Source: Halomonas denitrificans (lineage in GTDB: Bacteria; Pseudomonadota; Gammaproteobacteria; Pseudomonadales; Halomonadaceae). Taken from it: a DNA stretch of 64,000 bases. Positions within the stretch are counted from its first letter, which is position 1, and each line of letters begins with the position of its first letter. Under the pieces are notes generated by a model. The model searched no databases. It was not told the DNA's origin and worked only from the letters and a program-made list of their open reading frames with translations. The DNA lies in assembly GCF_003056305.1 (NCBI RefSeq), contig NZ_PYVX01000001.1, positions 124,001 through 188,000 on the forward strand. The letters are read 5' to 3'. This document shows, piece after piece, positions 13,616-22,396 of this stretch. The position numbers and the translations under genes were made by a program.

Positions 13616-13648
13616 CGAGGAGGCGGCCTGCGGGCCGCCTCCTCGTTT
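13616..13648. terminator. Terminator after the cytochrome c' gene
   Basis: CGAGGAGGCGGCC (13616-13628) pairs with GGCCGCCTCCTCG (13633-13645) and is followed by TTT. It lies between convergent genes and may serve both. Confidence 0.75.
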
Positions 13649-13699
13649 GGTGTCATCGCGGCCCGATTGCGCGCAGCCCGAACGACCGCGGCTCGATCG

Positions 13700-14383
13700 T
13701 CACAGCCGCCAGAGCCAGGCCACCGCGGCGACCGCCACCAGCATCAGCGCGGCCGCGCGCCCCGGCCGAGCCGCGTCGCGAACCGGCGACTCATCGGCGA
13801 CGTCCAGGGGCCTGGCGTCCAGCCGCTTGGTGCCGTGGACCATGGCGCCGACCAGGCGCTCACCCTTCAGGCGATGGAACAGCAGCGCCACCAGGTGCAG
13901 GCCGATCAAGACGATCAACAGCTGGCCGTTCCAGTGGTGCAGGGTGCGCAACGCATCGCTGGTCCCCGCGGCGACCCGATCGTACAGCGGCGCCTGGAAG
14001 AAGATATCGTCGCTCAGGAAGAGGCCGCTTAAGGCCTGCACGCTCAGCGACACCAGCATGACCAGCACCGCCAGGCCGCCCAGGGGATTGTGGCCGGCAT
14101 AGGGCGGCAGCGACCCGCGGCGCAGGGACCGCAGATAGTTCAGCATGGCGCGCGGCCGGTACAGGAAGTGCCACACGCGGGCGTGACGGCTCCCCGCCAG
14201 CGCCCAGCCCCAGCGGAAGAGCAGCAGGCCCAGCACCACCAGGCCGGCCCGGGCATGGATCTCGACGGGAAAGACGAAGGGGGCCCCCGGCGTCTTCATG
14301 GTGTAATAGGAGAGCGCCACGGCGCCCACCAGCGCCCAGTGAAACAGACGAATCGGTAGATCCCAGACTCTGATGCGGTGCAT
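13700..14383 (-). CDS. Cytochrome b561-type membrane cytochrome
   Basis: This 227-residue integral membrane protein has four main haem-bearing helices with a fifth hydrophobic tail (ALMLVAVAAVAWLWRL). The start MHRIRVWDLPIRLFHWALV carries the RxFHW motif of the b561/hydrogenase-b family, and further haem-ligand histidines are in FPVEIHARAGLVVLG, RTLHHWNGQLL and IGLHLVALLFHRL. It would move electrons between quinol and a periplasmic cytochrome, plausibly the neighbouring cytochrome c'. AAGGAG precedes the ATG at 14383; upstream ATGs at 14410 and beyond lack a site. Confidence 0.9.
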   Translation of the reverse strand: MHRIRVWDLPIRLFHWALVGAVALSYYTMKTPGAPFVFPVEIHARAGLVVLGLLLFRWGWALAGSRHARVWHFLYRPRAMLNYLRSLRRGSLPPYAGHNPLGGLAVLVMLVSLSVQALSGLFLSDDIFFQAPLYDRVAAGTSDALRTLHHWNGQLLIVLIGLHLVALLFHRLKGERLVGAMVHGTKRLDARPLDVADESPVRDAARPGRAAALMLVAVAAVAWLWRL

Positions 14384-14540
14384 ATTGCTGGCTCCTTGCC
14401 TTCCTGCCATCGCATGTTCTTCTCCCGGGCGAACCCGGATCGTGTCGGCACATGATAGCCCGCCCGGGGGCGCTGTCCGACCCTGAGCGGAAGACAAGAC
14501 ACTTTCGGGGCAAAGGCGCTACGCCCGGCGGCATGGCTCG

Positions 14541-14573
14541 GTCATGTTCACAGCCGCCGGCCGCGAACATGAC
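14541..14573. repeat. GTCATGTTC / GAACATGAC inverted repeat downstream of glmS
   Basis: GTCATGTTC (14541-14549) and GAACATGAC (14565-14573) are perfect 9-base inverted arms around a GC-rich 15-base centre that itself contains GCCGGC. It sits directly beyond the glmS terminator, so it may be a second hairpin stabilising the transcript end or a binding site for the b561 promoter region. Confidence 0.5.
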
Positions 14574-14577
14574 AGAA

Positions 14578-14606
14578 CCGGGCGCCCCGAGGCGCCCGGC
14601 TTTGCC
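14578..14606 (-). terminator. Terminator of the polysaccharide operon, after glmS
   Basis: On the minus strand CCGGGCGCC pairs with GGCGCCCGG around a four-base loop (14578-14599). It begins 13 bases after the glmS stop and is the only strong GC stem seen at the 3' end of the 22-kb operon. The U-tract is poor. Confidence 0.6.
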
Positions 14607-14612
14607 CGTCCC

Positions 14613-16541
14613 TCACTCGACGGTGACCGACTTGGCCAGGTTGCGGGGCTTGTCCACGTCGGTCCCCCGCGCCACGGCGACGTGGTAGGAGAGGAACTGC
14701 AGCGGCAAGCTATAGACGATGGGCGCGAGGAAGCGGCACACCGCCGGCACCCAGACCACCTCCAGTCCTTCCGCGCTGGCAAGGCCGGTATCCGGATCGG
14801 CGAAGGCCAGCACCCTCCCGCCCCGGGCCCGCACCTCCTGGAGGTTCGAGGCCAGCTTTCCCACCAGGCCATCCATCGGCGCCACCGCGACCACCGGCAT
14901 GCCCTCGGCAATCAGCGCCAGGGGACCATGCTTGAGCTCGCCCGCGGCGAAGGCCTCGGCATGGATATAGGAGATCTCCTTGAGCTTCAGGGCTCCTTCG
15001 AGAGCGATCGGGAAGTGCGCGCCCCGCCCCAGGAAGAGGCTGTGCTCGCGATCCCGGAACCGATCCACCAGGTCGGCGGTCACCCCATCCAGCGCCAGGG
15101 CATCGCCCAGCACCGTGGGCAGGTAGCGCAGGCGACGCACCAGGCGGGCGGTCAGCCCCGCCTCGCCCCCCCGTACCTGACGCTGCGCCAGGGTCAGCAG
15201 CATCAGCGCGGTCAGCTGGGTGGTGAAGGCCTTGGTGGAGGCCACGCCGATCTCCGGTCCGGCATGGGTCAGCAGGGTCAGGGTCGCCTCCCGGGCCAGG
15301 GAACTGCCGGGCACGTTGCAGATCGCCAGGCTGCCCAGGTAGGGCGATTCCCCTGTCGCGGCATCGGCGGAGAGGGCATGACGCATCGCCGCCAGGGTAT
15401 CGGCGGTCTCCCCGGACTGGGAGAGGGTCACGAACAGCGTGCCCTCCGGGGCCACCACCCGCCGGTAGCGATACTCCGAGGCCACCTCGACCTGACAGGG
15501 GACTCCCGCCAGCTCCTCCAGCCAGTAGCGGGCCACCAGGGCGGCATGGTAGCTGGTCCCGCAGGCCACCAGGTGGATCTGGCGCGTGGCCCCCAGGAGC
15601 GCCTGTGCCGCGTCGCCGAGTGCATCGACCAGCACCTCGTCCTCGCCCAGGCGCCCCTCCAGGGTGTTGGCCACCGCCAGCGGCTGCTCGTGGATCTCCT
15701 TGAGCATGTAATGGGGAAATTCGCCCTTGTCGATCGCCTGATCGTCGTGCTCGTAGCGCACCACGGGGCGCTCCACGCGGACGCGGTCGGAGTCCTGGCG
15801 CGCTTCGCCGGCCTCCGGGGCATCGCCGCCGGTGACCGGGACGCCTTCACGAACGCTGGCGCTCGCCAAGCCATGCACCCGGCAGTGGCCGTGGGTGGCG
15901 ACGACCAGGTCCCCGTCCTCCAGGTAGATGAAGCGGTCGGTGACCGAGAGCAGCGCCAGGGGATCCGAACCGAGGTAGTGCCCCTGCTCCCCGATACCGA
16001 CGACCAGGGGGCTGCCCTGCCGCATGCCGATCATGCGTTCGGGATCATCGGCATGGATCACGCCCATGGCATAGGCGCCGTCGAGCTGGTCCGCGGCCCG
16101 GGCCACGGCCTCGGTGAGGTCGTTCGCCGCCATCAGCTCCTTGTCGATGAGATGGGCGATGACCTCGGTGTCCGTCTGGGAGTCGAACCGATAGCCGGCC
16201 GATTCGAGGCGCTCACGCAGCACGCCGTGGTTCTCGATGATCCCATTGTGAACCACGGCGATCTTGCCGGAGACATGGGGATGCGCATTGTCCTGGCTGG
16301 GGGCGCCGTGGGTCGCCCAGCGCGTGTGAGCGATGCCGCTCCTGCCCGATAGGGGTCGGCTGGCCAGCGCCGCCTCCAGGGCGGCCACCTTGCCGACCTC
16401 GCGGGTGCGCCCCAGGACACCGGGCGCCTCGACCAGTGCCACGCCGGCCGAGTCATACCCGCGGTATTCCAGTCGCCTGAGGCCTTCCACCAGGACCGGC
16501 AGGATATCCTGCGTCCCCACGGCTGCTACGATGCCACACAT
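14613..16541 (-). CDS. glmS: Glutamine--fructose-6-phosphate aminotransferase (isomerising)
   Basis: GlmS makes glucosamine-6-phosphate from fructose-6-phosphate and glutamine, the first step to UDP-GlcNAc. The 642-residue protein is full length. The N-terminal glutaminase starts with the nucleophile Cys2 (MCGIVAAVGTQDILPVLVEG) and contains RGYDSAG and HTRWATHG. Two SIS sugar-isomerase domains follow (CGTSYHAA, SQSGETADTL, EGALKLKEISY) and the family end KPRNLAKSVTVE is intact. AGGGAGG precedes the ATG at 16541, rejecting an in-frame start 21 bases upstream. It is the last gene of the polysaccharide operon, 78 bases after pglF. A separate housekeeping glmS near glmU or atp genes would be expected elsewhere, so this may be a dedicated second copy. 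Confidence 0.95.
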   Translation of the reverse strand: MCGIVAAVGTQDILPVLVEGLRRLEYRGYDSAGVALVEAPGVLGRTREVGKVAALEAALASRPLSGRSGIAHTRWATHGAPSQDNAHPHVSGKIAVVHNGIIENHGVLRERLESAGYRFDSQTDTEVIAHLIDKELMAANDLTEAVARAADQLDGAYAMGVIHADDPERMIGMRQGSPLVVGIGEQGHYLGSDPLALLSVTDRFIYLEDGDLVVATHGHCRVHGLASASVREGVPVTGGDAPEAGEARQDSDRVRVERPVVRYEHDDQAIDKGEFPHYMLKEIHEQPLAVANTLEGRLGEDEVLVDALGDAAQALLGATRQIHLVACGTSYHAALVARYWLEELAGVPCQVEVASEYRYRRVVAPEGTLFVTLSQSGETADTLAAMRHALSADAATGESPYLGSLAICNVPGSSLAREATLTLLTHAGPEIGVASTKAFTTQLTALMLLTLAQRQVRGGEAGLTARLVRRLRYLPTVLGDALALDGVTADLVDRFRDREHSLFLGRGAHFPIALEGALKLKEISYIHAEAFAAGELKHGPLALIAEGMPVVAVAPMDGLVGKLASNLQEVRARGGRVLAFADPDTGLASAEGLEVVWVPAVCRFLAPIVYSLPLQFLSYHVAVARGTDVDKPRNLAKSVTVE

Positions 16542-16619
16542 CTTGGGTTCCTCCCTGACCATCCCCGGCGTCGCCGGGGGAAAATGATTGATTGATACGA
16601 CGTCGCGAAATGGCGAGCC

Positions 16620-18599
16620 CTAGGGCGTGACGGGTTGCTGGGCTGCGCCCCGTCGCCGCCCGCCGGCTCGCAGGGGGACCACCGACGGCGATGCCTCACC
16701 GGGCACGCCGCCGGCCTGCCACACCAGGTCGACGATCTCGCCCTGGGGGCGATAGGCCGTGGGCGCCTCGAGCAACAGCTCGCGGATCCGGTCGTGACGA
16801 AAGCCCAGGCACGCCTGGAACAGCTCCTCCAGGAACGGCTGGAGCCTGTCCCAGCTCCAGCACACCTCATTGGCCGTCATGATCCGCGGATGCGAGGTGG
16901 CCGCCACGTCATTGCCGACCAGCAGTTCCTCGTAGAGCTTCTCGCCGGGCCGCAGCCCGGTGTAGGCGATCGCGATATCCCCCTCCGGGTGATGCTCGTC
17001 ATTCACCCGCAGCCCCGACAGACGCACCATCTGGCGCGCCAGCTCGGCGATCTTCACCGGCTCGCCCATGTCCAGCACGAAGACATCGCCCCCCTGGGCC
17101 ATGGCCCCGGCCTGGATCACCAGCTGCGACGCCTCGGGAATCGTCATGAAGTAGCGGGTGATCTCGGGGTGCGTGACGGTGATCGGTCCCCCCGACTGGA
17201 TCTGGCGGCGGAAGAGCGGCACGACCGAGCCGCTCGAGCCCAGCACGTTGCCGAAGCGCACCATGGCGAAGCGGGTGGCCGGGCCGTCCGCGGCGATGGC
17301 CTGGCAGACCAGTTCGGCCATGCGCTTGGTCGCCCCCATGACATTGGTCGGGCGCACCGCCTTGTCGGTGGAGACCAGCACGAAGGTCTCGACGCCGGCG
17401 GCGACTGCCGCCCTGGCGGCCTCGCGAGTGCCGAACACGTTGTTGCGGATGCCCTCCACCACGTTGTGCTCGACCATCGGGACATGCTTGTAGGCGGCCG
17501 CGTGATAGACCGTCTGCACCCCGAAGGCCCTCATGACCGCCTGCACGCGCTGCTGGTGCTGGACCGAGCCGAGCAGGGCCTCGATGGGGATCTCGAGGCC
17601 CTGCGCCTCGGCCATCTGTCGCAACTCCTGTTCGATGCGATAGAGGCTGAACTCCGAGAGTTCCAGCAGCAGCAGCCGGGCGGGCGACTGGCGCAGGATC
17701 TGGCGACACAGCTCCGAGCCGATGGAGCCGCCGGCCCCGGTGACCATGACCACCCGGCCGCGGATGTTGGCGTCCATCAGCGACTGATTGGGGGGCACCG
17801 GATCTCGGCCGAGCAGGTCCTCCACCGCCACGTCGCGGATCTCGCTGATGCTGGCCCGTCCCGACACCACGTCGGCGATGCCGGGAATGGTCTGCACGGT
17901 GAGGCCCTGGGGCTCGAGCTCGGCCAGGATCTCGCGGCGCCGGCCGCGACTGGCGCTGGGCATCGCCAGCAGCACCCGCTGCGCGCCATAGCAGTCCGCC
18001 AGATAGCCCAGCTGCTTGGGCGGGTAGACCTTGATGCCCTCGATGAAGGTGTCATGCAGGCTCGTGACGTCATCGACGAAGGCCACCGGCAGATACTCCA
18101 TGCCGTGGCGCAGGGAGGCCGCCACCTGTCGCCCCGCCGCCCCGGCCCCGTAGATCACCACCCGCGGCTTGTGCAGCACCTGGCTGCGCAGGTAAAAGGC
18201 ACGCAGGGCGAAGCGCACGCCACCGATCGTCATCAGCGCCAGGAGGGCATAGATGAAGGGCACGGAGCGCGGCACGCCCAGATGGAACAGGTAGCTGGCC
18301 ATGGGCAGCGTCAGGGCCGAGACCACCACCCCGACCAGCACGGCGCGAATGGCCTTCGAGCTCATGTAGCGGATCACCGCACGGTAGAAGCCCAGGCGGA
18401 TGAAGATCACCAGGCTCACCGGAATCAGCACCAGCAGGGCCGCCCAGGTCTCGACCTGGGCCAGCCGTCCCCACTCCTCGAGCCGCAGCAGCATGGCGGC
18501 GAGGAAGCTGATCGAGATCAGGACGCAGTCCACCAGGACCTGGATGGCCCGCTTGCGACGCCTCGGCAGGCGGAACAGCGGTTGCAGCAACTCGAACAT
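16620..18599 (-). CDS. pglF: UDP-GlcNAc 4,6-dehydratase, membrane-bound (PglF/WbpM type)
   Basis: The enzyme converts UDP-GlcNAc to the 4-keto-6-deoxy sugar at the inner membrane. The 659 residues split into four transmembrane helices (about 20-37, 53-70, 87-104, 113-131), an N-terminal nucleotide-binding-like domain (VVIYGAGAAGRQVA, 148-160) and the catalytic SDR domain with GAGGSIGSE at 288-296, STDKAVRP at 410-417 and MGATK at 421-425, where Met replaces the usual SDR Tyr, as in this dehydratase family. It follows pglE by 67 bases. Order pglC-D-E-F in the operon points to the diacetylbacillosamine route rather than to fucosamine. Confidence 0.88.
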   Translation of the reverse strand: MFELLQPLFRLPRRRKRAIQVLVDCVLISISFLAAMLLRLEEWGRLAQVETWAALLVLIPVSLVIFIRLGFYRAVIRYMSSKAIRAVLVGVVVSALTLPMASYLFHLGVPRSVPFIYALLALMTIGGVRFALRAFYLRSQVLHKPRVVIYGAGAAGRQVAASLRHGMEYLPVAFVDDVTSLHDTFIEGIKVYPPKQLGYLADCYGAQRVLLAMPSASRGRRREILAELEPQGLTVQTIPGIADVVSGRASISEIRDVAVEDLLGRDPVPPNQSLMDANIRGRVVMVTGAGGSIGSELCRQILRQSPARLLLLELSEFSLYRIEQELRQMAEAQGLEIPIEALLGSVQHQQRVQAVMRAFGVQTVYHAAAYKHVPMVEHNVVEGIRNNVFGTREAARAAVAAGVETFVLVSTDKAVRPTNVMGATKRMAELVCQAIAADGPATRFAMVRFGNVLGSSGSVVPLFRRQIQSGGPITVTHPEITRYFMTIPEASQLVIQAGAMAQGGDVFVLDMGEPVKIAELARQMVRLSGLRVNDEHHPEGDIAIAYTGLRPGEKLYEELLVGNDVAATSHPRIMTANEVCWSWDRLQPFLEELFQACLGFRHDRIRELLLEAPTAYRPQGEIVDLVWQAGGVPGEASPSVVPLRAGGRRRGAAQQPVTP

Positions 18600-18666
18600 C
18601 GTGGTCTCCCGGGTTCCTGCCTTGGAACCCTCCGGGGCCGGACACCTGCCCGGCCGTGATGATCGG

Positions 18667-19848
18667 TCAGGGCCGGGGCGTCGCCCGGGCCATGACCTCC
18701 CCCAGCACCTTCACCGTGAGCGCCATCTCGGCCTCTCCCAGGGTCGGGTGCACGAGAAACATCAGGCTGGTCTCGCCGAGCTCCCGGGCGACCGGCAGGG
18801 GCTCGGCGGGACGCCATCCCGTGCCATCGAAGGCCCGCTCGCGATAGACCTCCGAGCAGGACCCCGAGAAGCACGGCACCCCGCCCTCGACCACGGCCTG
18901 CTGGATGCGATCACGATCCCACCCCTCGGCCAGGGCCTCGGGGTCCACGAACACGTAGGCCTTGTAGGCCGCATGCTCGATGTCGTCGGGCAGGCTCGGT
19001 ACCCGCAACCCGGGCATCGCGCGCGCGGCCTGCCAGAGGGTCTGGGCGTTGTGGCGGCGCTGGTGGGTCCAGTCGGGCAGGCGCGCGAGCTGGATCCGGC
19101 CGATCGCCGCCTGCATCTCGGTCAGCCGCCAGTTGGTGCCGAAGCTCTCGTGGAGCCAGCGGAAGCCGGGTGGATGCTCGCGCTCGTAGACCGCCTCCCA
19201 GCTCTTGCCGTGATCCTTGAAGGCCCACATGCGCTGCCACAGCTGGCGATCGTTGGTGGTGACCATGCCGCCCTCGCCACCGGTGCTCATGATCTTGTCC
19301 TGGCAGAACGACCAGGCCGCCACGTCCCCGAGGCCACCGACGCTGCGGCCCCGGTAGCGGGCCCCGTGGGCCTGGGCGCAGTCCTCGATGACGGCCAGCC
19401 CGTGCCGGCGTGCCAGTGCCGTGAGCGGGGCCAGGTCGCAGGGCCAGCCGGCCAGGTGGACGGCGAGGATGGCCCGGGTCCGCGGGGTGATCCTGGGCGC
19501 CACCGTGTCCGCCGTGATGTTCTGGCTGTCGCGGTCCACGTCGGCGAACACCGGGATCGCCCCGGCATTGACGATGCTGGAGACCGAGGCCAGGAAGGTC
19601 CGCGAGGTGACGATCACCTCGTCCCCCTCGCCCACGCCCAGCCCGTGCAGTGCCAGGTCGAGGGCGGTGGTGCCGTTGGCGACCGCGACGGCGTAGTCGG
19701 CGTTGGCGAACTGGGCGAACTCCCGCTCGAAGGCACGGCCCTCCTCGCCGGTCCAGTAGTTGACGCGATTCGAGCGCAGCACGCGCGACACCGCGGCCAC
19801 CTCCTCCTCGGAGAAGTCCGGCCAGGGGGGAAAGGGTCCGTTGAGCAT
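18667..19848 (-). CDS. pglE: DegT/DnrJ/EryC1 aminotransferase (PglE-like)
   Basis: This PLP enzyme would add the C4 amino group to the UDP-4-keto-6-deoxy-GlcNAc made by PglF. The 393-residue protein has the fold-type I landmarks: NGTTALDLALHGLG (phosphate site), VIEDCAQAHGA, and the Schiff-base lysine K185 in WSFCQDKIMSTGGEGG, the sequence pattern of PglE/PseC relatives. It begins two bases upstream of the pglD stop, so the pair is translationally linked. The identification as PglE rather than another sugar aminotransferase relies on its neighbours. Confidence 0.82.
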   Translation of the reverse strand: MLNGPFPPWPDFSEEEVAAVSRVLRSNRVNYWTGEEGRAFEREFAQFANADYAVAVANGTTALDLALHGLGVGEGDEVIVTSRTFLASVSSIVNAGAIPVFADVDRDSQNITADTVAPRITPRTRAILAVHLAGWPCDLAPLTALARRHGLAVIEDCAQAHGARYRGRSVGGLGDVAAWSFCQDKIMSTGGEGGMVTTNDRQLWQRMWAFKDHGKSWEAVYEREHPPGFRWLHESFGTNWRLTEMQAAIGRIQLARLPDWTHQRRHNAQTLWQAARAMPGLRVPSLPDDIEHAAYKAYVFVDPEALAEGWDRDRIQQAVVEGGVPCFSGSCSEVYRERAFDGTGWRPAEPLPVARELGETSLMFLVHPTLGEAEMALTVKVLGEVMARATPRP

Positions 19849-19850
19849 CG

Positions 19851-20549
19851 CTAGGTTCCTTGTGATTCCGGTAGAAGGTGAGGCGAGTGGACGGGCTCGG
19901 CGGGCACCGCCCCGGCATTGCGGCGCAACGGCCGTGCCGGGACGCCGACCACCGTCAGTTGCGGGGCGATATCGCCGACCACCGCGGCGCCGGCGCCGAT
20001 CACGGCATCCGCCCCGATGCTCACGCCCTGGCGGACCGCGGCGCCGACGCCGATCCAGGCCCCGCGATCGACCGAGACGTTGCCCGAAAGGTTGGCGCCC
20101 GGTGCCACGTGCACGCCGGCCTGCAGGCGGCAGTCGTGGTCCACCGTCGCGGCGGTATTGACGATGCAGCCCGGCCCCAGCTCGGCGAAGGCGTTGATGA
20201 CCGCCCCGGCGACCACCACGCAGCCCTGTGCCAGCCGGGCATGGGGACTGACCGAGGCCCGCGGATGGATCAGCGAGACCAGGGGCGCGCCCGCGGTTCG
20301 CAGCGTTTCCAGCTTGGCCTGGCGGACGCGGTTGTCGCCGATCGCGACGACGACTCCATCGACCCCGTCGAGGTCGCGCAGCAGGGCATCCAGGCCTCCG
20401 ACCACCGGCCAGTGCGCCAGGCACGCCCGGTCGGGCCAGGCATCGTCGTAGAAGGTGATTCGCTGCCAGCCACAGTGGGCGGCGATATCCGCCACCACCT
20501 TGCCGTGACCGCTGGCCCCGAGGATCGCCAGGGCACCGCGCCTACTCAT
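19851..20549 (-). CDS. pglD: UDP-4-amino-sugar N-acetyltransferase (PglD/NeuD type)
   Basis: The 232-residue product has the two-domain architecture of PglD: an N-terminal Rossmann-like nucleotide-sugar domain (LAILGASGHGKVVADI) and a C-terminal left-handed beta-helix of hexapeptide repeats (from LIHPRASVSPHARLAQGC). The catalytic base is H138 in TAATVDHDC. It would acetylate the C4 amine to give UDP-N,N'-diacetylbacillosamine. The N terminus overlaps the end of pglC by eight bases. The protein is slightly longer than Campylobacter PglD because of a Pro-rich C-terminal tail. Confidence 0.87.
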   Translation of the reverse strand: MSRRGALAILGASGHGKVVADIAAHCGWQRITFYDDAWPDRACLAHWPVVGGLDALLRDLDGVDGVVVAIGDNRVRQAKLETLRTAGAPLVSLIHPRASVSPHARLAQGCVVVAGAVINAFAELGPGCIVNTAATVDHDCRLQAGVHVAPGANLSGNVSVDRGAWIGVGAAVRQGVSIGADAVIGAGAAVVGDIAPQLTVVGVPARPLRRNAGAVPAEPVHSPHLLPESQGT

Positions 20550-21138
20550 GCCGCGACCCCCGGAAACGGGGCATGGCCACCTCGCCGTCGTGGGCGATGC
20601 CCTCCCGGGCGACGACCTTGGCGACGGTCATGGCCAGGATCTTCAGGTCCAGCCACAGCGTGCGGTGATCGACGTACCATACGTCGAGGGCGAACTTCTC
20701 CTCCCAGCTCAAGGCGTTGCGGCCGTTGACCTGGGCCCAGCCGGTCACGCCGGGACGCACCTCGTGGCGGCGAAACTGCTCGGCGTCGTAGAGCGGCAGG
20801 TAGTCCATCAGCAGCGGCCTTGGCCCCACCAGGCTCATGTCGCCCTTGAGCACGTTCCAGAGCTCGGGCAGCTCGTCGAGGCTGGTCGCCCGCAGCTTCT
20901 CGCCGAAGGGGGTCAGCCGCTCGGCATCCGGGAGCGGCCTGCCCTGTGCATCCTCGCCGTCACGCATGGTGCGGAACTTGATCATCTGGAAGGGGCGACC
21001 GTGACGCCCCGGGCGCGTCTGGCGAAACAGCACCGGGGCGCCGAGGTTGCGCCTCACCACCAGGGCGATCCCCAGCAGCAGCGGCGACAGCAGGAGCAGG
21101 GCCACCAGGGCCACCAGGAGGTCCATCAGGCGTTTCAT
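20542..21138 (-). CDS. pglC: Initiating phosphosugar transferase (PglC-type)
   Basis: A small monotopic phosphoglycosyl transferase that moves phospho-sugar from a UDP-sugar to undecaprenyl phosphate, starting each repeat unit. The 198-residue length equals PglC and lacks the large N-terminal domain of WbaP/WcaJ. It shows the re-entrant N-terminal helix (residues 5-30), FQMIKFRTM, the catalytic D88-E89 pair in TSLDELPELWNVLKG, and MSLVGPRPLL. Neighbours pglD, pglE and pglF suggest UDP-diacetylbacillosamine as donor. Overlaps pglD (8 bases) and the upstream glycosyltransferase (4 bases). Confidence 0.88.
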   Translation of the reverse strand: MKRLMDLLVALVALLLLSPLLLGIALVVRRNLGAPVLFRQTRPGRHGRPFQMIKFRTMRDGEDAQGRPLPDAERLTPFGEKLRATSLDELPELWNVLKGDMSLVGPRPLLMDYLPLYDAEQFRRHEVRPGVTGWAQVNGRNALSWEEKFALDVWYVDHRTLWLDLKILAMTVAKVVAREGIAHDGEVAMPRFRGSRHE

Positions 21139-22385
21139 GTCGCTTCCTCCACGACGTCGTCCATCACGTCGGCCAGCCGGCCACTCAGGATGCGGTAGCT
21201 GTAGGTCTCTTCCATGTGGCGGCGCCCGGCCTCGCCCATTCGCGCGCGGGCTTCCGGCGACAGGCGCGCCATGGCCAGGATGCCCTCGGCCAGCGCCTGC
21301 GGGTCCTCCGGCGGCACGCTGATCCCCGCGCCCGCGTCGGCCACCGGGTCGTTGACGGCCCCGGAGGCGATCACCACCGGACGCGCGGCGGCCATGTAAT
21401 CGAAGAGCTTGTTCATGCTGATGCCGAAGCGGTAGAGCTGCGGCAGGTCGCGGACGGTGATCACGAAGGCATCCGCCTCCCGCGCCAGGGCCGGGATCTC
21501 GCGCCGCGGCACCGGGTCCTCGAAGGAGACCCAGCGACCGTCGAGCCCCAGGGCCTCGGCCTGTCGCCTGAGCGCCGGCTTGAGGGCGCCGTCACCGATC
21601 AGGCGCAGGCGGACTCTTGGCTCGTCGGCCGACAGGCGGTCCCGCACCCGGCCCATGGCGTCGATGAGCACGTCCAGGCCATTGGCGTCACCGTGGGAGC
21701 CGAAGTACATCAGGGTGAGGGGGGCCTCGGCCGGCGGGGCCTCCGGCCGGTCCGGCGCCGGGTAGTCGGCCAGATCGACGCCGTTGGAGAGCCACACCAC
21801 CCGCTCGGCGGGCACGCCCTGGGGCGCCACGTAGTCCACCGCCCGCGGCAGCAGGGTCAACACCCGGCGAGCCCGGCGATAGAGGAAGGTCTCCAGGACG
21901 CGCATCGCCCGGGTGGTCGGGCTTCCCTCGGCCAGGCGTCCCATGTCGATCAGTGTCTGGGGCCAGAGGTCGCGCACCTCGAAGACGAAGGGCACGCCGT
22001 GGCGGCGGGCCAGCCACCAGCCGGCCAGCGCGGCGAAGGGATGGACGCTCGAGCCGATGATCAGGTCGGGAGCCGGCAGCTCCCGCAGGCGGCCGGGACG
22101 CAGCGCCTGCAGGCTATAGTGCAGCATGTTCTTCATCCGGCCGCCGCCGTTGCCGCGATATTCCGGGGTGCGGAGCCACAGGAAGCGCACCTCGTCGCAG
22201 TGCTCCAGGCGGCGCGTCTCCCGCGGCGCGAGTCGCTGATGGCCGCTGGGGTGCTCGACGCTGGCCGCGATGAGCGTCGCCTGCCAGCCGTGGGCCGGCA
22301 GGTAGCGGGCGAGCTGGTAGTGCCGCATCCCCCCGGACCCGCCGGGATGGTTGGCATAGTGGTTCAGGATCCAGACGTGCTTCAT
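21135..22385 (-). CDS. Glycosyltransferase family 4 (WbuB-like)
   Basis: A 416-residue GT-B glycosyltransferase expected to extend the lipid-linked repeat unit on the cytoplasmic side. The N terminus MKHVWILNHYANHPGGSGGM with RHYQLARYLPAHGW is typical of WbuB/WcaI-like enzymes that add GlcNAc-type sugars. The C-terminal Rossmann domain includes LTLMYFGSHGDANGLDVLIDA (donor site) and the GT4 E-x7-E region near SMNKLFDYMAAARPVVIAS. The ATG at 22385 has GCGAGG before it and is preferred over a TTG 15 bases upstream. Acceptor and donor cannot be read from sequence. Confidence 0.85.
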   Translation of the reverse strand: MKHVWILNHYANHPGGSGGMRHYQLARYLPAHGWQATLIAASVEHPSGHQRLAPRETRRLEHCDEVRFLWLRTPEYRGNGGGRMKNMLHYSLQALRPGRLRELPAPDLIIGSSVHPFAALAGWWLARRHGVPFVFEVRDLWPQTLIDMGRLAEGSPTTRAMRVLETFLYRRARRVLTLLPRAVDYVAPQGVPAERVVWLSNGVDLADYPAPDRPEAPPAEAPLTLMYFGSHGDANGLDVLIDAMGRVRDRLSADEPRVRLRLIGDGALKPALRRQAEALGLDGRWVSFEDPVPRREIPALAREADAFVITVRDLPQLYRFGISMNKLFDYMAAARPVVIASGAVNDPVADAGAGISVPPEDPQALAEGILAMARLSPEARARMGEAGRRHMEETYSYRILSGRLADVMDDVVEEAT

Positions 22386-22396
22386 GGGGGCCTCGC

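Noticed and set aside
14544..18659. Long plus-strand frames opposite glmS and pglF
   Set aside because: Same antisense composition bias; no domain or ribosome site, and full-length enzymes lie on the other strand.
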